From positions 124,001-188,000 of the forward strand of contig CAVTJX010000015.1 in assembly GCA_963735175.1 (NCBI GenBank): DNA of 64,000 bases. Direction: 5' to 3'. A program made the position numbers and the translations under genes. Numbering within the stretch: position 1 is the stretch's first letter; the number at the start of each line of letters is the position of its first letter. The notes below the pieces were generated by a model. The model searched no databases, had not been told where the DNA came from, and saw only the letters and a list, made by a program, of their open reading frames with translations. This document shows positions 1 through 10,000 of this stretch, piece by piece. This DNA is from CAVTJX01 sp963735175. GTDB taxonomy: Bacteria; Electryoneota; RPQS01.

Positions 1-2
1 GA

Positions 3-3000
3 ATCAAGGTCACAGCCGCTATCGAGCGCGTGCCCGATTCCCCCTGGATGCTGATTTCGAAACTCGACGACGCGGAAATCAATCTTCCAGTGCGGGAACG
101 GGCCTGGCTGGTGTCCATTCTCGTTCTGGCTGTAATCCTGTCCTCGGGCATTGTGATCGTTTTGCTCTGGCGCCGTCAGCGAACGCTTACTGAGGTGTCG
201 CGCCGGGAATCCGAGAACCGCGAGCGGCTGCTGCTGGCCCAGCGCGATTCTGTTTTTAAATATGCGCACGACATCATCCTGATCGTGGACACCTCCGGCA
301 AAATCGTCGACTGTAATGACCGAGCCTTGGGAGCCTACGGACGTGAACGCGCGGAATTATTAGGGATGGATGTCGCGGCACTTCGCGCGCCCGGGGCGGC
401 GCCGGTAGCGGATCATTTCGCACGACTTGCGGAAACGGACTCAGACTTCGGCGTGGTTTACGAGGCCCGCCACGCCCATAAGAACGGAAGTGAATTTCCG
501 GTGGAAGCGAGCTTGCGGCGCATTCCCGCGGATCGCCAGGCGCTCGGGCTGTTGGCAATTCGCGATATTACCGAGCGACTCCGGGCCGAAAAGGAATTGT
601 CGGAGAGCCAGCGAAAACTTTCCGTGCTGATGGGGAACCTCTCGGGCATGGCCTATCGCCGCCGCAACGATCGCGCCTGGACGATGGACTTTGTCAGTGA
701 AGGCTGCCGGGAGCTCACCGGATACGGTCCGGACGATTTGCAGGGTAATCGAAAGCTATCGTTCAAGGATCTGATCCGCGAGGACTCGCGCGAGTCTGTG
801 GAAGGGCAGTGGCAGGCCGCACTGGCGGAACACCGGCAATTCCAAGGCGAGTACCCGATCATCCTGGCCGATGGCCGCACAAAGTGGGTCTGGGAACAGG
901 GACGCGGCATCCTTGCCGCAGACGGCTCCGTGGCGGCGCTTGAAGGTCTCATTGTTGACGTCACGGATCGCGTTGAAGCCGAAAAGAAATTCGTGGAAGC
1001 CGCCGCCTATTGGGAGACGACATTCAACGCGCTCAGCGACAGCGTGTTCATCCTCGACATGCAGGGAACGATCCTGCACTGCAACGAGTCGTTTTGCCGA
1101 CTGCTTGGCAACACACGGGACCGGATCATCGGCCACAAGTGTCACGAGCTGATCCACGACCACGACACCTATTACCCGGGTTGCCCGTTCGTCAAACTCC
1201 TTGACGGGACTCCCGGCGAGCAGTTGCAGTGTTTAATCAACGGCCGTTGGTGCGTGTCCACCGTGGATCCGATTCGCGACGACGCCGGGGAAATCGCCGG
1301 CGGCGTACACGTGCTGCGGGACATTACAGAACAGAAAACCGCTGAGGAGGCGCTGCGGGAATCGGAGAACCGCACGCGCAGCATCATTGACGCCGTGCCG
1401 ATCGGGATGCACATGTACCGGTTGGAAGATGACGACCGACTCGTCTTCATCGGCGCCAATCCCGCCGCGGACCATATCCTGAACCGCGACCACTCCACTC
1501 TGGTCGGACACACCCTTGAGGAGGCTTTTCCTCCCCTGAAAGAAACCGAAGTGCCCGCGCGCTATCGCCTGACGGCTCGCAGTGGTCAGGGCTGGCAAAC
1601 CGAGCAAATCGAATACCATGAGGGCATCATACAGGGCGCGTTCGCGGTCTATGCTTTCCAGACCTCGCCAAACCACGTAGTCGCGGCCTTCGAAGACATA
1701 ACTGAGCGCAAGCGCACGGAGGCGGCGCTGCACGCCAAGACCGAGGAGCTTGATCGTTTCTTCAGCGTGAATCTCGATCTGCTCTGCATTGCGGATATGA
1801 ACGGCAATTTCCGGAAAGTAAACCACGCCATGGAGGCGACCCTTGGCTACAGCGCTCCCGAACTGGAAGGGACGTTGTTCTTAGAGAAGGTTCATCCAGA
1901 TGATCTGGAAGCCACACAAGCGGTCGTCGCAAGGCTGGCCGCCGGGGAAGACGTGGTTGACTTTGTCAATCGTTTTCACTGTCGCGACGGCTCTTACCGC
2001 TGGATTGAATGGCGCAGCACGCCCTATTCCGGCAATCTGATTTTCGCGGCGGCGCGGGATATTACGGAGCGGTTGCGAGTGGAGGACGCCTTGCGGAAGA
2101 GCGAGGAACTTTATCGCTCGTTATTTGACAGAATGCTGAACGGTTTTGCCTATTGCCGGATTCTGCGGGAGAATGGCCGGCCCTCAGACTTTGTGTATCT
2201 CAACGTGAATCCGGCGTTTGAAATGTTGACCGGACTGAAGGATGTTGAAGGGAAGCAAGCGTCGGTGGCGATACCGGGGATTCAATCCTCGGACGCGGAA
2301 TTGATCGCCACCTACGGCCGGGTGGCCGAGACGGGCATACCTGAGCGGTTTGAGACGTTCGTTAAAGCCCTGGACATGTGGTTCTCAATCTCGGTCTACA
2401 GTCCCGAACCGGAACATTTTGTCGCCGTTTTCGACGTGATTACTGAGCGCAAGCGGGCGGAAACCGCGTTGCGGGAAAGCGAAGAGCGCTTCCGCCGCGT
2501 CTTTGAGGAAGGTCCGCTGGGGATGTTCATGTGCGGCGAAGACGGCCGCTTCTCGACTGTTAATGACGCGTTCGCGGTGATGGTCGGTTATCCGACGGCA
2601 GAATTGGCCGGCATGACCATGGCCGACATTGCCCATCCCGATAATCTGGCAGATGATCACCTGTCGATCCAGCGTCTTGCTTGCGGCGAGATTCCCGTCT
2701 ACCGGACAGAAAAGAGATATGTGAGGAAGGACGGCGGGGTTGTCTGGGGGGCGACCACGGTCACCGTCATGCGCAAGCCAGACGGGGAGTTTCTCTATTT
2801 TCTGGCCATGGTTGACGACGTCACCGAGCGGGCGCAGGCCCTCGAGGATCTGCGAGCGAGCGAACTGCGATTCCGGACGCTGATCGAAGACTCTCCGGCG
2901 GCGATCGGAATCGTGCGCGGCGGCACCATTACTTATGGGAATCCCCGTTGCCTCGAGATGTTCGGCGTAAAGAGCCTTGCCGAAATTGCCGGTCAATCGG

Positions 3001-3905
3001 TGCTCGACTGGATGTCGCCGCAAACCGCCGCGGAGGAGACCGCGCGGATCCAGCGCCGTATGCAGGGGCTGCCCGTCGAAAACTTTTACGAAATCGAGGG
3101 CCTACGCAGGGACGGAACGTTGATTCCCTTCCATGTTGCCGTTACGGAGGTGAACCTGGTGGATGGGATGGCCAGCATCGGCGTCTTCACGGATCTGACC
3201 GCGCGGAAAAGAGCCGAACAGGAACTCTTGAATTCTCATGAGCAATTGCGGCAACTGACAGCCCATATCGAGGTTGTCCGCGAGGAAGAGCGGCGGTGGG
3301 TGGCGCGGGAGGTCCATGACGAAATCGGCCAGTTCCTCACGGCTTTGAAAATGGATCTAACATGGGTTAGAAAACGACTTCACGACGATCAGACGGTGCT
3401 CATCGGCAAGACCGTGGAAATGGTCACGCTGGTGGATTCCGCGATCCAGTCGGTAAAGAAGATTTCGGCCCACATGCGCCCCGTCCCGCTGGAAGAACTG
3501 GGAGTCGAAGTAGCCCTTGACTGGCTCATCGAAGATTTTGAGAAGCGGGCCGGAATTGAAATCCGCCGTTCCCTGCTCATTCGAGCCGCGGATTTCGACA
3601 CGGAGCGATCGACCGCGCTGTTTCGAATTCTGCAGGAGTCGTTGAATAATGTTGTGCGGCACTCGCAGGCCACGCGGGTCACGGTCAGCCTTACGGAGAA
3701 TGATAATTCAGTCATTCTTTTCGTGCAGGACAACGGCGTCGGCATTGAAACAACCAGTATTGCGGATACCCGGTCATTCGGACTGATCGGCATGCGTGAA
3801 CGCGCGCGGTATTTGGGCGGAGATGTGTCGGTGGAACCCGGTCCGGACGGCGGCACACGGGTAATTGCTACGATTCCCATCACCGAAGGAGGGAAGACGT
3901 CATGA
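3..3905 (+). CDS. Multi-PAS sensor histidine kinase, NarX/HisKA_3 type, 5' end cut by window edge
   Basis: Membrane-anchored sensor kinase that should phosphorylate the regulator encoded just downstream. The frame is open to the window edge; a GTG at 30 exists, but the residues around it (VPDSPWMLISKLD) look like the end of a periplasmic sensor domain, so the real start lies upstream. Counting from GTG 30: transmembrane segment about 27-49, then about eight PAS domains in series between residues 72 and 1060, most ending in a D-I/V-TER-type motif. A HisKA_3 dimerization domain follows with phospho-acceptor His1096 in REVHDEIGQ, and a HATPase_c domain about 1190-1285 (N box ESLNNVVRHS, G box DNGVGI, GLIGMRERA). 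The third PAS domain carries a Cys-rich segment (KCHELIH then YPGCPF). The stop overlaps the next start as ATGA, so the two are co-translated. The kinase class is certain; the signal is unknown. Confidence 0.93.
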   Translation: MKVTAAIERVPDSPWMLISKLDDAEINLPVRERAWLVSILVLAVILSSGIVIVLLWRRQRTLTEVSRRESENRERLLLAQRDSVFKYAHDIILIVDTSGKIVDCNDRALGAYGRERAELLGMDVAALRAPGAAPVADHFARLAETDSDFGVVYEARHAHKNGSEFPVEASLRRIPADRQALGLLAIRDITERLRAEKELSESQRKLSVLMGNLSGMAYRRRNDRAWTMDFVSEGCRELTGYGPDDLQGNRKLSFKDLIREDSRESVEGQWQAALAEHRQFQGEYPIILADGRTKWVWEQGRGILAADGSVAALEGLIVDVTDRVEAEKKFVEAAAYWETTFNALSDSVFILDMQGTILHCNESFCRLLGNTRDRIIGHKCHELIHDHDTYYPGCPFVKLLDGTPGEQLQCLINGRWCVSTVDPIRDDAGEIAGGVHVLRDITEQKTAEEALRESENRTRSIIDAVPIGMHMYRLEDDDRLVFIGANPAADHILNRDHSTLVGHTLEEAFPPLKETEVPARYRLTARSGQGWQTEQIEYHEGIIQGAFAVYAFQTSPNHVVAAFEDITERKRTEAALHAKTEELDRFFSVNLDLLCIADMNGNFRKVNHAMEATLGYSAPELEGTLFLEKVHPDDLEATQAVVARLAAGEDVVDFVNRFHCRDGSYRWIEWRSTPYSGNLIFAAARDITERLRVEDALRKSEELYRSLFDRMLNGFAYCRILRENGRPSDFVYLNVNPAFEMLTGLKDVEGKQASVAIPGIQSSDAELIATYGRVAETGIPERFETFVKALDMWFSISVYSPEPEHFVAVFDVITERKRAETALRESEERFRRVFEEGPLGMFMCGEDGRFSTVNDAFAVMVGYPTAELAGMTMADIAHPDNLADDHLSIQRLACGEIPVYRTEKRYVRKDGGVVWGATTVTVMRKPDGEFLYFLAMVDDVTERAQALEDLRASELRFRTLIEDSPAAIGIVRGGTITYGNPRCLEMFGVKSLAEIAGQSVLDWMSPQTAAEETARIQRRMQGLPVENFYEIEGLRRDGTLIPFHVAVTEVNLVDGMASIGVFTDLTARKRAEQELLNSHEQLRQLTAHIEVVREEERRWVAREVHDEIGQFLTALKMDLTWVRKRLHDDQTVLIGKTVEMVTLVDSAIQSVKKISAHMRPVPLEELGVEVALDWLIEDFEKRAGIEIRRSLLIRAADFDTERSTALFRILQESLNNVVRHSQATRVTVSLTENDNSVILFVQDNGVGIETTSIADTRSFGLIGMRERARYLGGDVSVEPGPDGGTRVIATIPITEGGKTS

Positions 3906-4534
3906 TCAGGATTCTGATTGCTGATGACCACGCCATCGTACGGGAAGGGATGAAGCAGATCATCGGGGACAATCCAGACCTGGTGGTGGCGGCGGAGGCC
4001 GCCGACGGACAGGCGGTCCTCGACCTGGTGGAGAAGGAGTCGTTCGACGTCCTTGTGCTTGACCTCTCCATGCCAGGCAGAGGCGGCCTGGAAACACTGA
4101 AGACCCTCAAGTCCCTGCGGCCCTCCCTGCCGATTCTGGTTCTCAGCATGCACCCGGAGGATCAGTATGCGATTCGCGTTCTCAAGGCTGGCGCAGCCGG
4201 TTACCTCACCAAGGAAAGCGCGCCGGCTGAACTGGTAAACGCGATTCTCCGAGTAGCCTCGGGGCGAAAGTACGTAACGGACTCACTGGCCGAAGCGCTG
4301 GCAAACGATGTGGGCCGGCCGAACCATGAGCTACCCCACCAGGAACTCTCGGACCGGGAATTCCAGGTGATGTGTATGATCGCCTCTGGCCTCACGGTCT
4401 CTGAAATCGGGCCGAAATTGTCGCTGAGTGTCAAGACCGTTAGTACATATCGTGAACGGATTCTCGCAAAAATGCAAATGAAAACAAATTCTGAACTTAC
4501 TCACTATGTGATGGCGAATCACTTACTTGACTGA
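3902..4534 (+). CDS. LuxR/NarL-family response regulator
   Basis: DNA-binding response regulator, 210 residues, the usual NarL-family length. An N-terminal receiver domain has acidic pocket D8-D9, phospho-acceptor Asp54 in VLVLDLSMPG, and the conserved Lys in GYLTKES. A C-terminal LuxR helix-turn-helix spans about residues 145-205 (LSDREFQVM, then VKTVSTYRERI). The ATG overlaps the kinase stop by four bases (ATGA), so this is the cognate partner of the multi-PAS kinase. An intrinsic terminator follows within 40 bases and closes the two-gene operon. Targets cannot be read from the window. Confidence 0.95.
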   Translation: MIRILIADDHAIVREGMKQIIGDNPDLVVAAEAADGQAVLDLVEKESFDVLVLDLSMPGRGGLETLKTLKSLRPSLPILVLSMHPEDQYAIRVLKAGAAGYLTKESAPAELVNAILRVASGRKYVTDSLAEALANDVGRPNHELPHQELSDREFQVMCMIASGLTVSEIGPKLSLSVKTVSTYRERILAKMQMKTNSELTHYVMANHLLD

Positions 4535-4572
4535 CCCATCCACATTCGTCAATATTGTGCTTTGTAGGACAA

Positions 4573-4598
4573 ACGCCCACTCGCGGGCGTTTTTTTTT
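4573..4598 (+). terminator. Intrinsic terminator of the kinase/regulator operon
   Basis: Six-base-pair stem ACGCCC/GGGCGT with loop ACTCGC, extended by A-T pairs and followed directly by eight T residues. It lies 38 bases after the stop of the LuxR-type regulator. Confidence 0.85.
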
Positions 4599-4781
4599 CG
4601 TACAGAATAATCCGAAAATGGCTGATTCCCCACGGCGAGCCATTTTAGTAAATTGGGGCCGTAGACAGGATGGACACAGAAAGTCCGGCGGACCCTGACC
4701 TGTGTTTCCGGACAATTGAACGAAAATGCGACGGATGCCAGGCTACAAATCAGCGGACGTAAAACTTCAAGCCAGGATCGC

Positions 4782-5150
4782 ATGACGCTTTTCATCGTTG
4801 ATGACACATCCATTCTCAGGCAACGCCTGGGAGCGCTGATTGCGGATATTTCCGGCATCGATCTGATCGGTTCCGCGGAGCGCGCCGCGGAAGCCGCCGC
4901 CGCCATTGCGGAGACCCGGCCCGACATCGTGATACTGGATCTTCGATTGGCGGAAGGGAACGGCCTGTTTGTGCTGAAAAGCGTAAAGCAACTTGAGACG
5001 CCACCGACCGTGATCGTCTTCACCGACCAGAACACGACGCAACATCGCAAGCTGTGTTTCGAAAATGGAGCGGACTACTTCGTGGGGAAGACGGACGAAT
5101 TCGAGCGCATAGAAACCATATTACGGCAAATGATGCCTGAGGTCGACTGA
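4782..5150 (+). CDS. Single-domain response regulator (receiver only)
   Basis: Stand-alone receiver (CheY-like) domain of about 122 residues with no output domain. The acidic pocket D7-D8 (FIVDD), phospho-acceptor Asp53 in IVILDLR and Thr in VIVFTDQ are visible; the conserved Lys is in FVGKTDE. The frame could begin at a TTG at 4716, but the ATG at 4782 puts the first beta strand where receiver domains normally begin, and the added 22 residues look like no domain, so 4782 is preferred. The next gene, 150 bases on, encodes only a kinase ATPase domain, so the two may be parts of one phosphorelay. The output is unknown. Confidence 0.85.
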   Translation: MTLFIVDDTSILRQRLGALIADISGIDLIGSAERAAEAAAAIAETRPDIVILDLRLAEGNGLFVLKSVKQLETPPTVIVFTDQNTTQHRKLCFENGADYFVGKTDEFERIETILRQMMPEVD

Positions 5151-5303
5151 GATGTCACGTTACATTATCGCAAGCAGCGCCAAGACGAAGAGCGGCGGAA
5201 CGAAATAGCCCGGCAGCGCAGGGTGGATTGGGTCCGGGGCGGCAGATAAGACATCACGAATCCAGGAATATTTTACAATATTAGAACGGGAGATTCGTTA
5301 CAC

Positions 5304-5858
5304 ATGGCACTTGAGGAATTGGTTCGTGGGCGCCTTGACGTTCACTCGAACCCACGATCCGGCGGCATCCCCCGGTGGACCGAGCCGGAACTCACCAAGG
5401 TGGAACTCAGCCGTTTCATCGGCGAGACAGTTGAATCGATGCGACCGATGGCAGAGGCGAAGCAGATTCGCCTCGAGTATGACGCCAGCGCAAAAATGTT
5501 TGCGCAGATCTATCCATCGCAAATGGTCATGGCCTTGCAGAATGTTATCGAGAACGGCATTGACGCGACCGATTCAGGGTGTGTTTCGGTGATCCTGCGA
5601 CAAGACGGACGAAAGGCCGTGATTGAAATTGCCGACACGGGCAGCGGAATACCGGAATTCGTACTCAGCGTGTTGTTTATTCCGTTCGCCACCTACGGCA
5701 AACCGGGAAGGTTAGGCGTGGGCCTGTGGGCGGCGCGGGTTGCGTTGGAGCGGCTGGGCGGAACGATCCGGGGGTGCAATTCCGCCTCGGGCGCGCAGTT
5801 CACGCTTCACATTCCCCTGGACGGGCCCGAGGGCCCAGGCACGGTCAGGATTCAGTAA
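5304..5858 (+). CDS. Histidine-kinase-type ATPase domain protein lacking a phospho-acceptor domain
   Basis: 184-residue protein made almost only of a HATPase_c fold: N box ALQNVIENGIDAT, G1 box DTGSGIP, an F-like segment FIPFATYGK and G2 box GVGLWAA. No HisKA or HPt helix with a histidine precedes it; the first 35 residues are not recognisable. It starts at ATG 5304 with a loose GGGAG 11 bases upstream. It may act with the lone receiver upstream, bind ATP as an anti-sigma-like regulator, or be the tail of a kinase whose front was lost. The first N-box asparagine and the glycine boxes are intact, so the ATPase fold looks functional. Confidence 0.8.
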   Translation: MALEELVRGRLDVHSNPRSGGIPRWTEPELTKVELSRFIGETVESMRPMAEAKQIRLEYDASAKMFAQIYPSQMVMALQNVIENGIDATDSGCVSVILRQDGRKAVIEIADTGSGIPEFVLSVLFIPFATYGKPGRLGVGLWAARVALERLGGTIRGCNSASGAQFTLHIPLDGPEGPGTVRIQ

Positions 5859-7016
5859 ACCGGAATACACACCGTTTGGCGAGCAGCGAGCGTAGTTCGC
5901 TCCCGAGATCCGGAGCGGGCGCTCGCTCCCCATACGGTTTAAATTCCAGCGACCGCATATTGCGCCGTTAACACGGCGGCGAGTTGCCTTGCAACACCTG
6001 CGGGCGCAGGAGACGGGTGATGCTCTTCGTGAGCGACATGTGTCTGTCGTCTCCCCAACGGACGGGTCGCGAAAATCCGGCAATGTCCGATACGCCAGCA
6101 ATTGACAGACGATACCATCCTCCGGTTGGAAAGCCGAACATCACTGCACCTCTGATCCAACCATTCCTGCGGTATCGTGACGGGGCCGACTCAGATTCTG
6201 ACGTCGGCCCCGTTTATCTTTTATACAGCGTTCGAGTCCTTCTCCGGCGCACGATTGTCACGATCCGTTTCGCACACCTCACTCCGATGTCCCGGACCTG
6301 TCTCTCCACGGACATTTCCCGCCTCAGATCACTTCCGTATAAAACTAATCAGTAAGAAGTGACGGCGACACGGCCCGGCATTCGTTGTTGCTGCCGTGCT
6401 GTAGGATAGCAGACCCGGAGTGCAGGATAAGCGAGTAGTCATCGATCCCATGCAGCGGCGTTTCAGCTGGTGAAATGTGGGTCCGGGGGCGGGGATAAGT
6501 GGTCGATAAACGGAGCCGAATGGATGTACGTTTATATATGAATATAATGGTATTAGACCTCCTTTTTAATATCCCGGCAGGGGTACTTTTTGAGATAAAA
6601 AGTGAAAAGGCTGATTTGCCTTGGCTTACGCAAAGTTGTCCATTCGACCTAATTTCACGTTTATAAAATAGTGCCTTGACTTCCGGGACGAAGTGATCGA
6701 TATTAGTACATCGAAATTGGGTAATTGTGAGATCCGCAAGCAAAGGCGTCTTTGTGATGCGTTTCGAAATGCGCAATTTTGCAGTCTGATGCAATGAAGA
6801 ATCGCATTCACGCAGCTCATTTGGATGCGAAACTGTCAACGGAAGCTCATATTCAGTCGTTTTGTGATTTATGACCGAGGTGAAATTGTGAGTCCGGCGG
6901 GGAGAACGAGGGCTGCGTGCCCATTCACCGTCCATCAGCGAAAAGTCACGTATCACGTATAAGGTCGGAATCACCGGATGTTGCCTTAGGTAGAATGTCA
7001 ACCAAAGGGAATCGCG
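5859..7016. other. 1.2 kb region without a convincing gene
   Basis: Contains one perfect hairpin terminator (6180-6213) not linked to any recognised gene, a GC-rich inverted-repeat stretch near 5885-5930, and an AT-richer part from about 6530 to 6750. A 218-codon open frame on the minus strand (6345-7001) shows no recognisable domain and no ribosome binding site. A TTGACT at 6676 with ATATTA 18 bases on could be a promoter for the secreted-protein gene at 7017. Confidence 0.5.
6180..6223 (+). terminator. Strong hairpin terminator with no assigned gene
   Basis: Perfect 11-bp stem (6180-6190 with 6203-6213, ACGGGGCCGAC on the left) and a 12-base loop, followed by the T-rich TTATCTTTTAT. No good coding sequence ends just upstream, so it may end a small RNA or the leader of an unrecognised transcript. 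Confidence 0.75.
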
Positions 7017-10000
7017 ATGTTCAGGAGTGTTATTCTTTTCGGCGGCCTCGTGCTCGCAGCCTGCCTGATCGGGGGGACTGCCCTCGGCGCCGTATCCATG
7101 CCGGCAGCCACATCAGAAGACGTCCCAGTCTCAGGATGAATCACACGGCGCCAATTCCCATGGAAGTGGATCGCTGGACAATTCGGACGCCGATACATGG
7201 GGCTATGTCTACCGGGACAACGTCTCCCCCGACACGGCGACCTTTAGTTGGATCGAATTGCGCGGCGATCCCAATACAGAAGCGCTCAATCACTGGTCAT
7301 CGGATCACGACAACAGTTACTGTGACACTCTGAAAGCGATCGGTTTCAGCTTTCCGTTTTATGGCGTCTCCCAGGACTCGTTTACGCTGTCGACCAATGG
7401 CACCATCACCTTCTGTCATCCTATCGGGATGTGTGAGTTCTACACGGGGACAAACGCCGCGTTGCCGGCGCTGGGAATCGGCGCGCCGGCGATTCTTCCG
7501 TTCTGGGACGAACTGCATCTGGACCGCGGCGGTCTGTTGACGGATCAGGTTCTGCTCCGCCGCTTTGGAGCGTATACGGTGATCCAGTACACCGAAGTCG
7601 GCGTGAAAAAGGCAACCTGCGGCACGGGCGCGCCGACAAACCGGCTGACGTTTGAAGTGGTTTTGTTCAGCGACGGCCGCATTAAGACGCAATACCTGAA
7701 CGTGGATATTTGCGATGACGGCGACAGTTCGATGACGGTGGGCATTCAGGCGAGCGGCTCGGGCCCGGCGCTGGAATATTGCTCGGGAACCGTGGCAGGC
7801 ACGTTTACCGGCCATCATCCGGCGGCTGGTCTGGCGGTCTGGTATTATCCCGCAAACTGGATCCACAATTTCGCGACCCTGGCGATTACGAGTCCGGCGC
7901 CGGGACTGATCGTCAATCCGAATGTCCAATTGAACGTAACCGCGACCTTTTCGAACATCGCCTCCGCCGTTGAGAGCGCGCCGGTGAAATACAGTTTTGA
8001 CGGTGGCGCGACAGTCAGCGAAGCCACGGCACTCCTGTCCCAGGGGCAAAGCGAGACGCATGCGTTCACGACCCCGTTTACCACACCAGCCCTCGGGGGG
8101 ACATACACTCTGGCAGTCTGGTCTGACCTGGCGACGGATAGAGCACCGCGGGAACGATACCGTGCGTTCCACGATTGTCGTTAAAGTCGGCTCGGAATGC
8201 GGCAACGAAGTGATCCTGACGGGCGACGGTCCGGACAGCGCGATCTTCAACAACTGCGGAATGGGCAGCGGCACTCCCGGCGTGAATTGCTCGGTCAATT
8301 CATACCAGGATATGGTGTTCAAGAAGACCGTCGAACCGGAGCACACGGTCGCGGTCTGGCTCAGCAGTGTTTCCTGGCTTCAAACCTATGTGGATATGGC
8401 TATGCGCTGGGGTGGGGCTTGTCCGGGCGCCAATGTCGGCGATTGTTTTACCGCCAGCACTTCCCCGGGTTACACCCACCGGCTCATCTGGAAGAACACA
8501 ACCGGCTCCCCGCAGACAGTCTACGTCGTGATCGGCAGCTACAACAATTCCGGATCAAGCGGCTGTGGTAATTTCCGTCTGAACTGGCAGGATCAAGTCT
8601 GCGCGGCGGTTGACGCTCCGTTCAGCGCGGGTTTTGAAGGCACGACCACAAACGTTTTACCCGACTGTTGGACTCCGGAAAACGTCGACGGCCTAATGCC
8701 GGCCTGGGAAAGCTACGGCAGCCTGCCGCACGGCGGAACCCGCTGCGCCACGATTACGGCCATCGACATCTACACTCCCGTCAACGATTGGTTGTTCACT
8801 CCCGGAATCACGCTGGAAGAAGGCCGCTACTATAACGTTTCGTACTGGCGGCGCGTCACCAATGTGAATCGCCCCGACTCGCATCGAAATCCGGGCCGGT
8901 GCAGCGCCGACGGCGGGGGCAATGTCGATCTCCGTGGCGCCGGTGGACACCTGCAAATCGACCGCTTATGTTCAGAAGTTTGGCGGTTTCACGTGTCCGA
9001 GTTCGGGCGTGTATTACATCGGCTGGCACGCCATGAATAAGGGTATTGCCACGAACACCCGGACGTACATCGACGACATCAGCGTCGCCGGATCGGATTC
9101 CTGCACGACGCCGGTCGTGACGGCTTACAGCGCCGCCGGCGCGGATTCCGTCACGCTGTCGACCAGCGTCGCGGGCGGCTCGGGAGGCATCCGCCATTAT
9201 CAGTGGTATACCGGGTCGGAATGCCTGGACGAGAACGCCATCGTCGGCGCCCGGTCTTCCACCTACACCACTTATGTCTCGGGTGTCTTTTCCTGCCGGG
9301 TGTACATTCTGGACCCGCTCGAGTGTGTGAGCTGCGACAGTGCTGCGGCCACGGTTTACGATTGCATCACCGTGACACCGACGCCCATCGGCGAAACCTT
9401 TGAGAACAGCGCGGGCACGATGCTGCCGGGTTGCTGGACCGCTGTTGACCTCGACAGCAATTCCCGGACGTGGCAGACCGACCTCACTTTGGCGTCGCAC
9501 ACGGGAATCGGACACGCATATGACCGGGAGACGGTGATCAACCCGGCGAACGATTGGATGTTCTCGCGCCCGATATCCCTCGTGGGCGGCCAGGTCTACC
9601 ACGTGAATTACTGGTATCGTCAGGCTTTTCCGGGCGGGGGCTTTACCGAAGCCCTGGAGGTCCTGGCGGGTCTATTGCCGACGGCGGCATCGATGACGAT
9701 GTCGGTCGATCCGAACTTCAATTTCAGCAACATCACGAACTACGTACAGCACCAGAGCACATTTACGGCTCCGGCAAGCGCGATCTACTATTTCGGCTGG
9801 CATTGCCGCAGTAACGGCGGCCAGCGGGGCATCCTGGTGGATGACATCGAAATCTACCGTGACGGCGAATGCATCGCTCCGACGGTAACGGTTGCGGCCG
9901 TGGCTTCCGCCGACTCGGTGGTGCTTACTGCCCAGATCATCGGCGGCGTGGGCGGTCCGGTTCAGTACCAGTGGTTCAACGGCACCCGTTGCGACGGCGG

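Noticed and set aside
6225..6250. Possible tRNA T-loop (GTTCGAGTCC)
   Set aside because: No pairing T-stem, no anticodon arm and no acceptor stem around it.
6345..7001. 218-codon open frame on the minus strand
   Set aside because: No ribosome site, no domain, unusual composition (many Arg, Thr, Ser, Ile), and it covers the likely promoter region of the 7017 gene.
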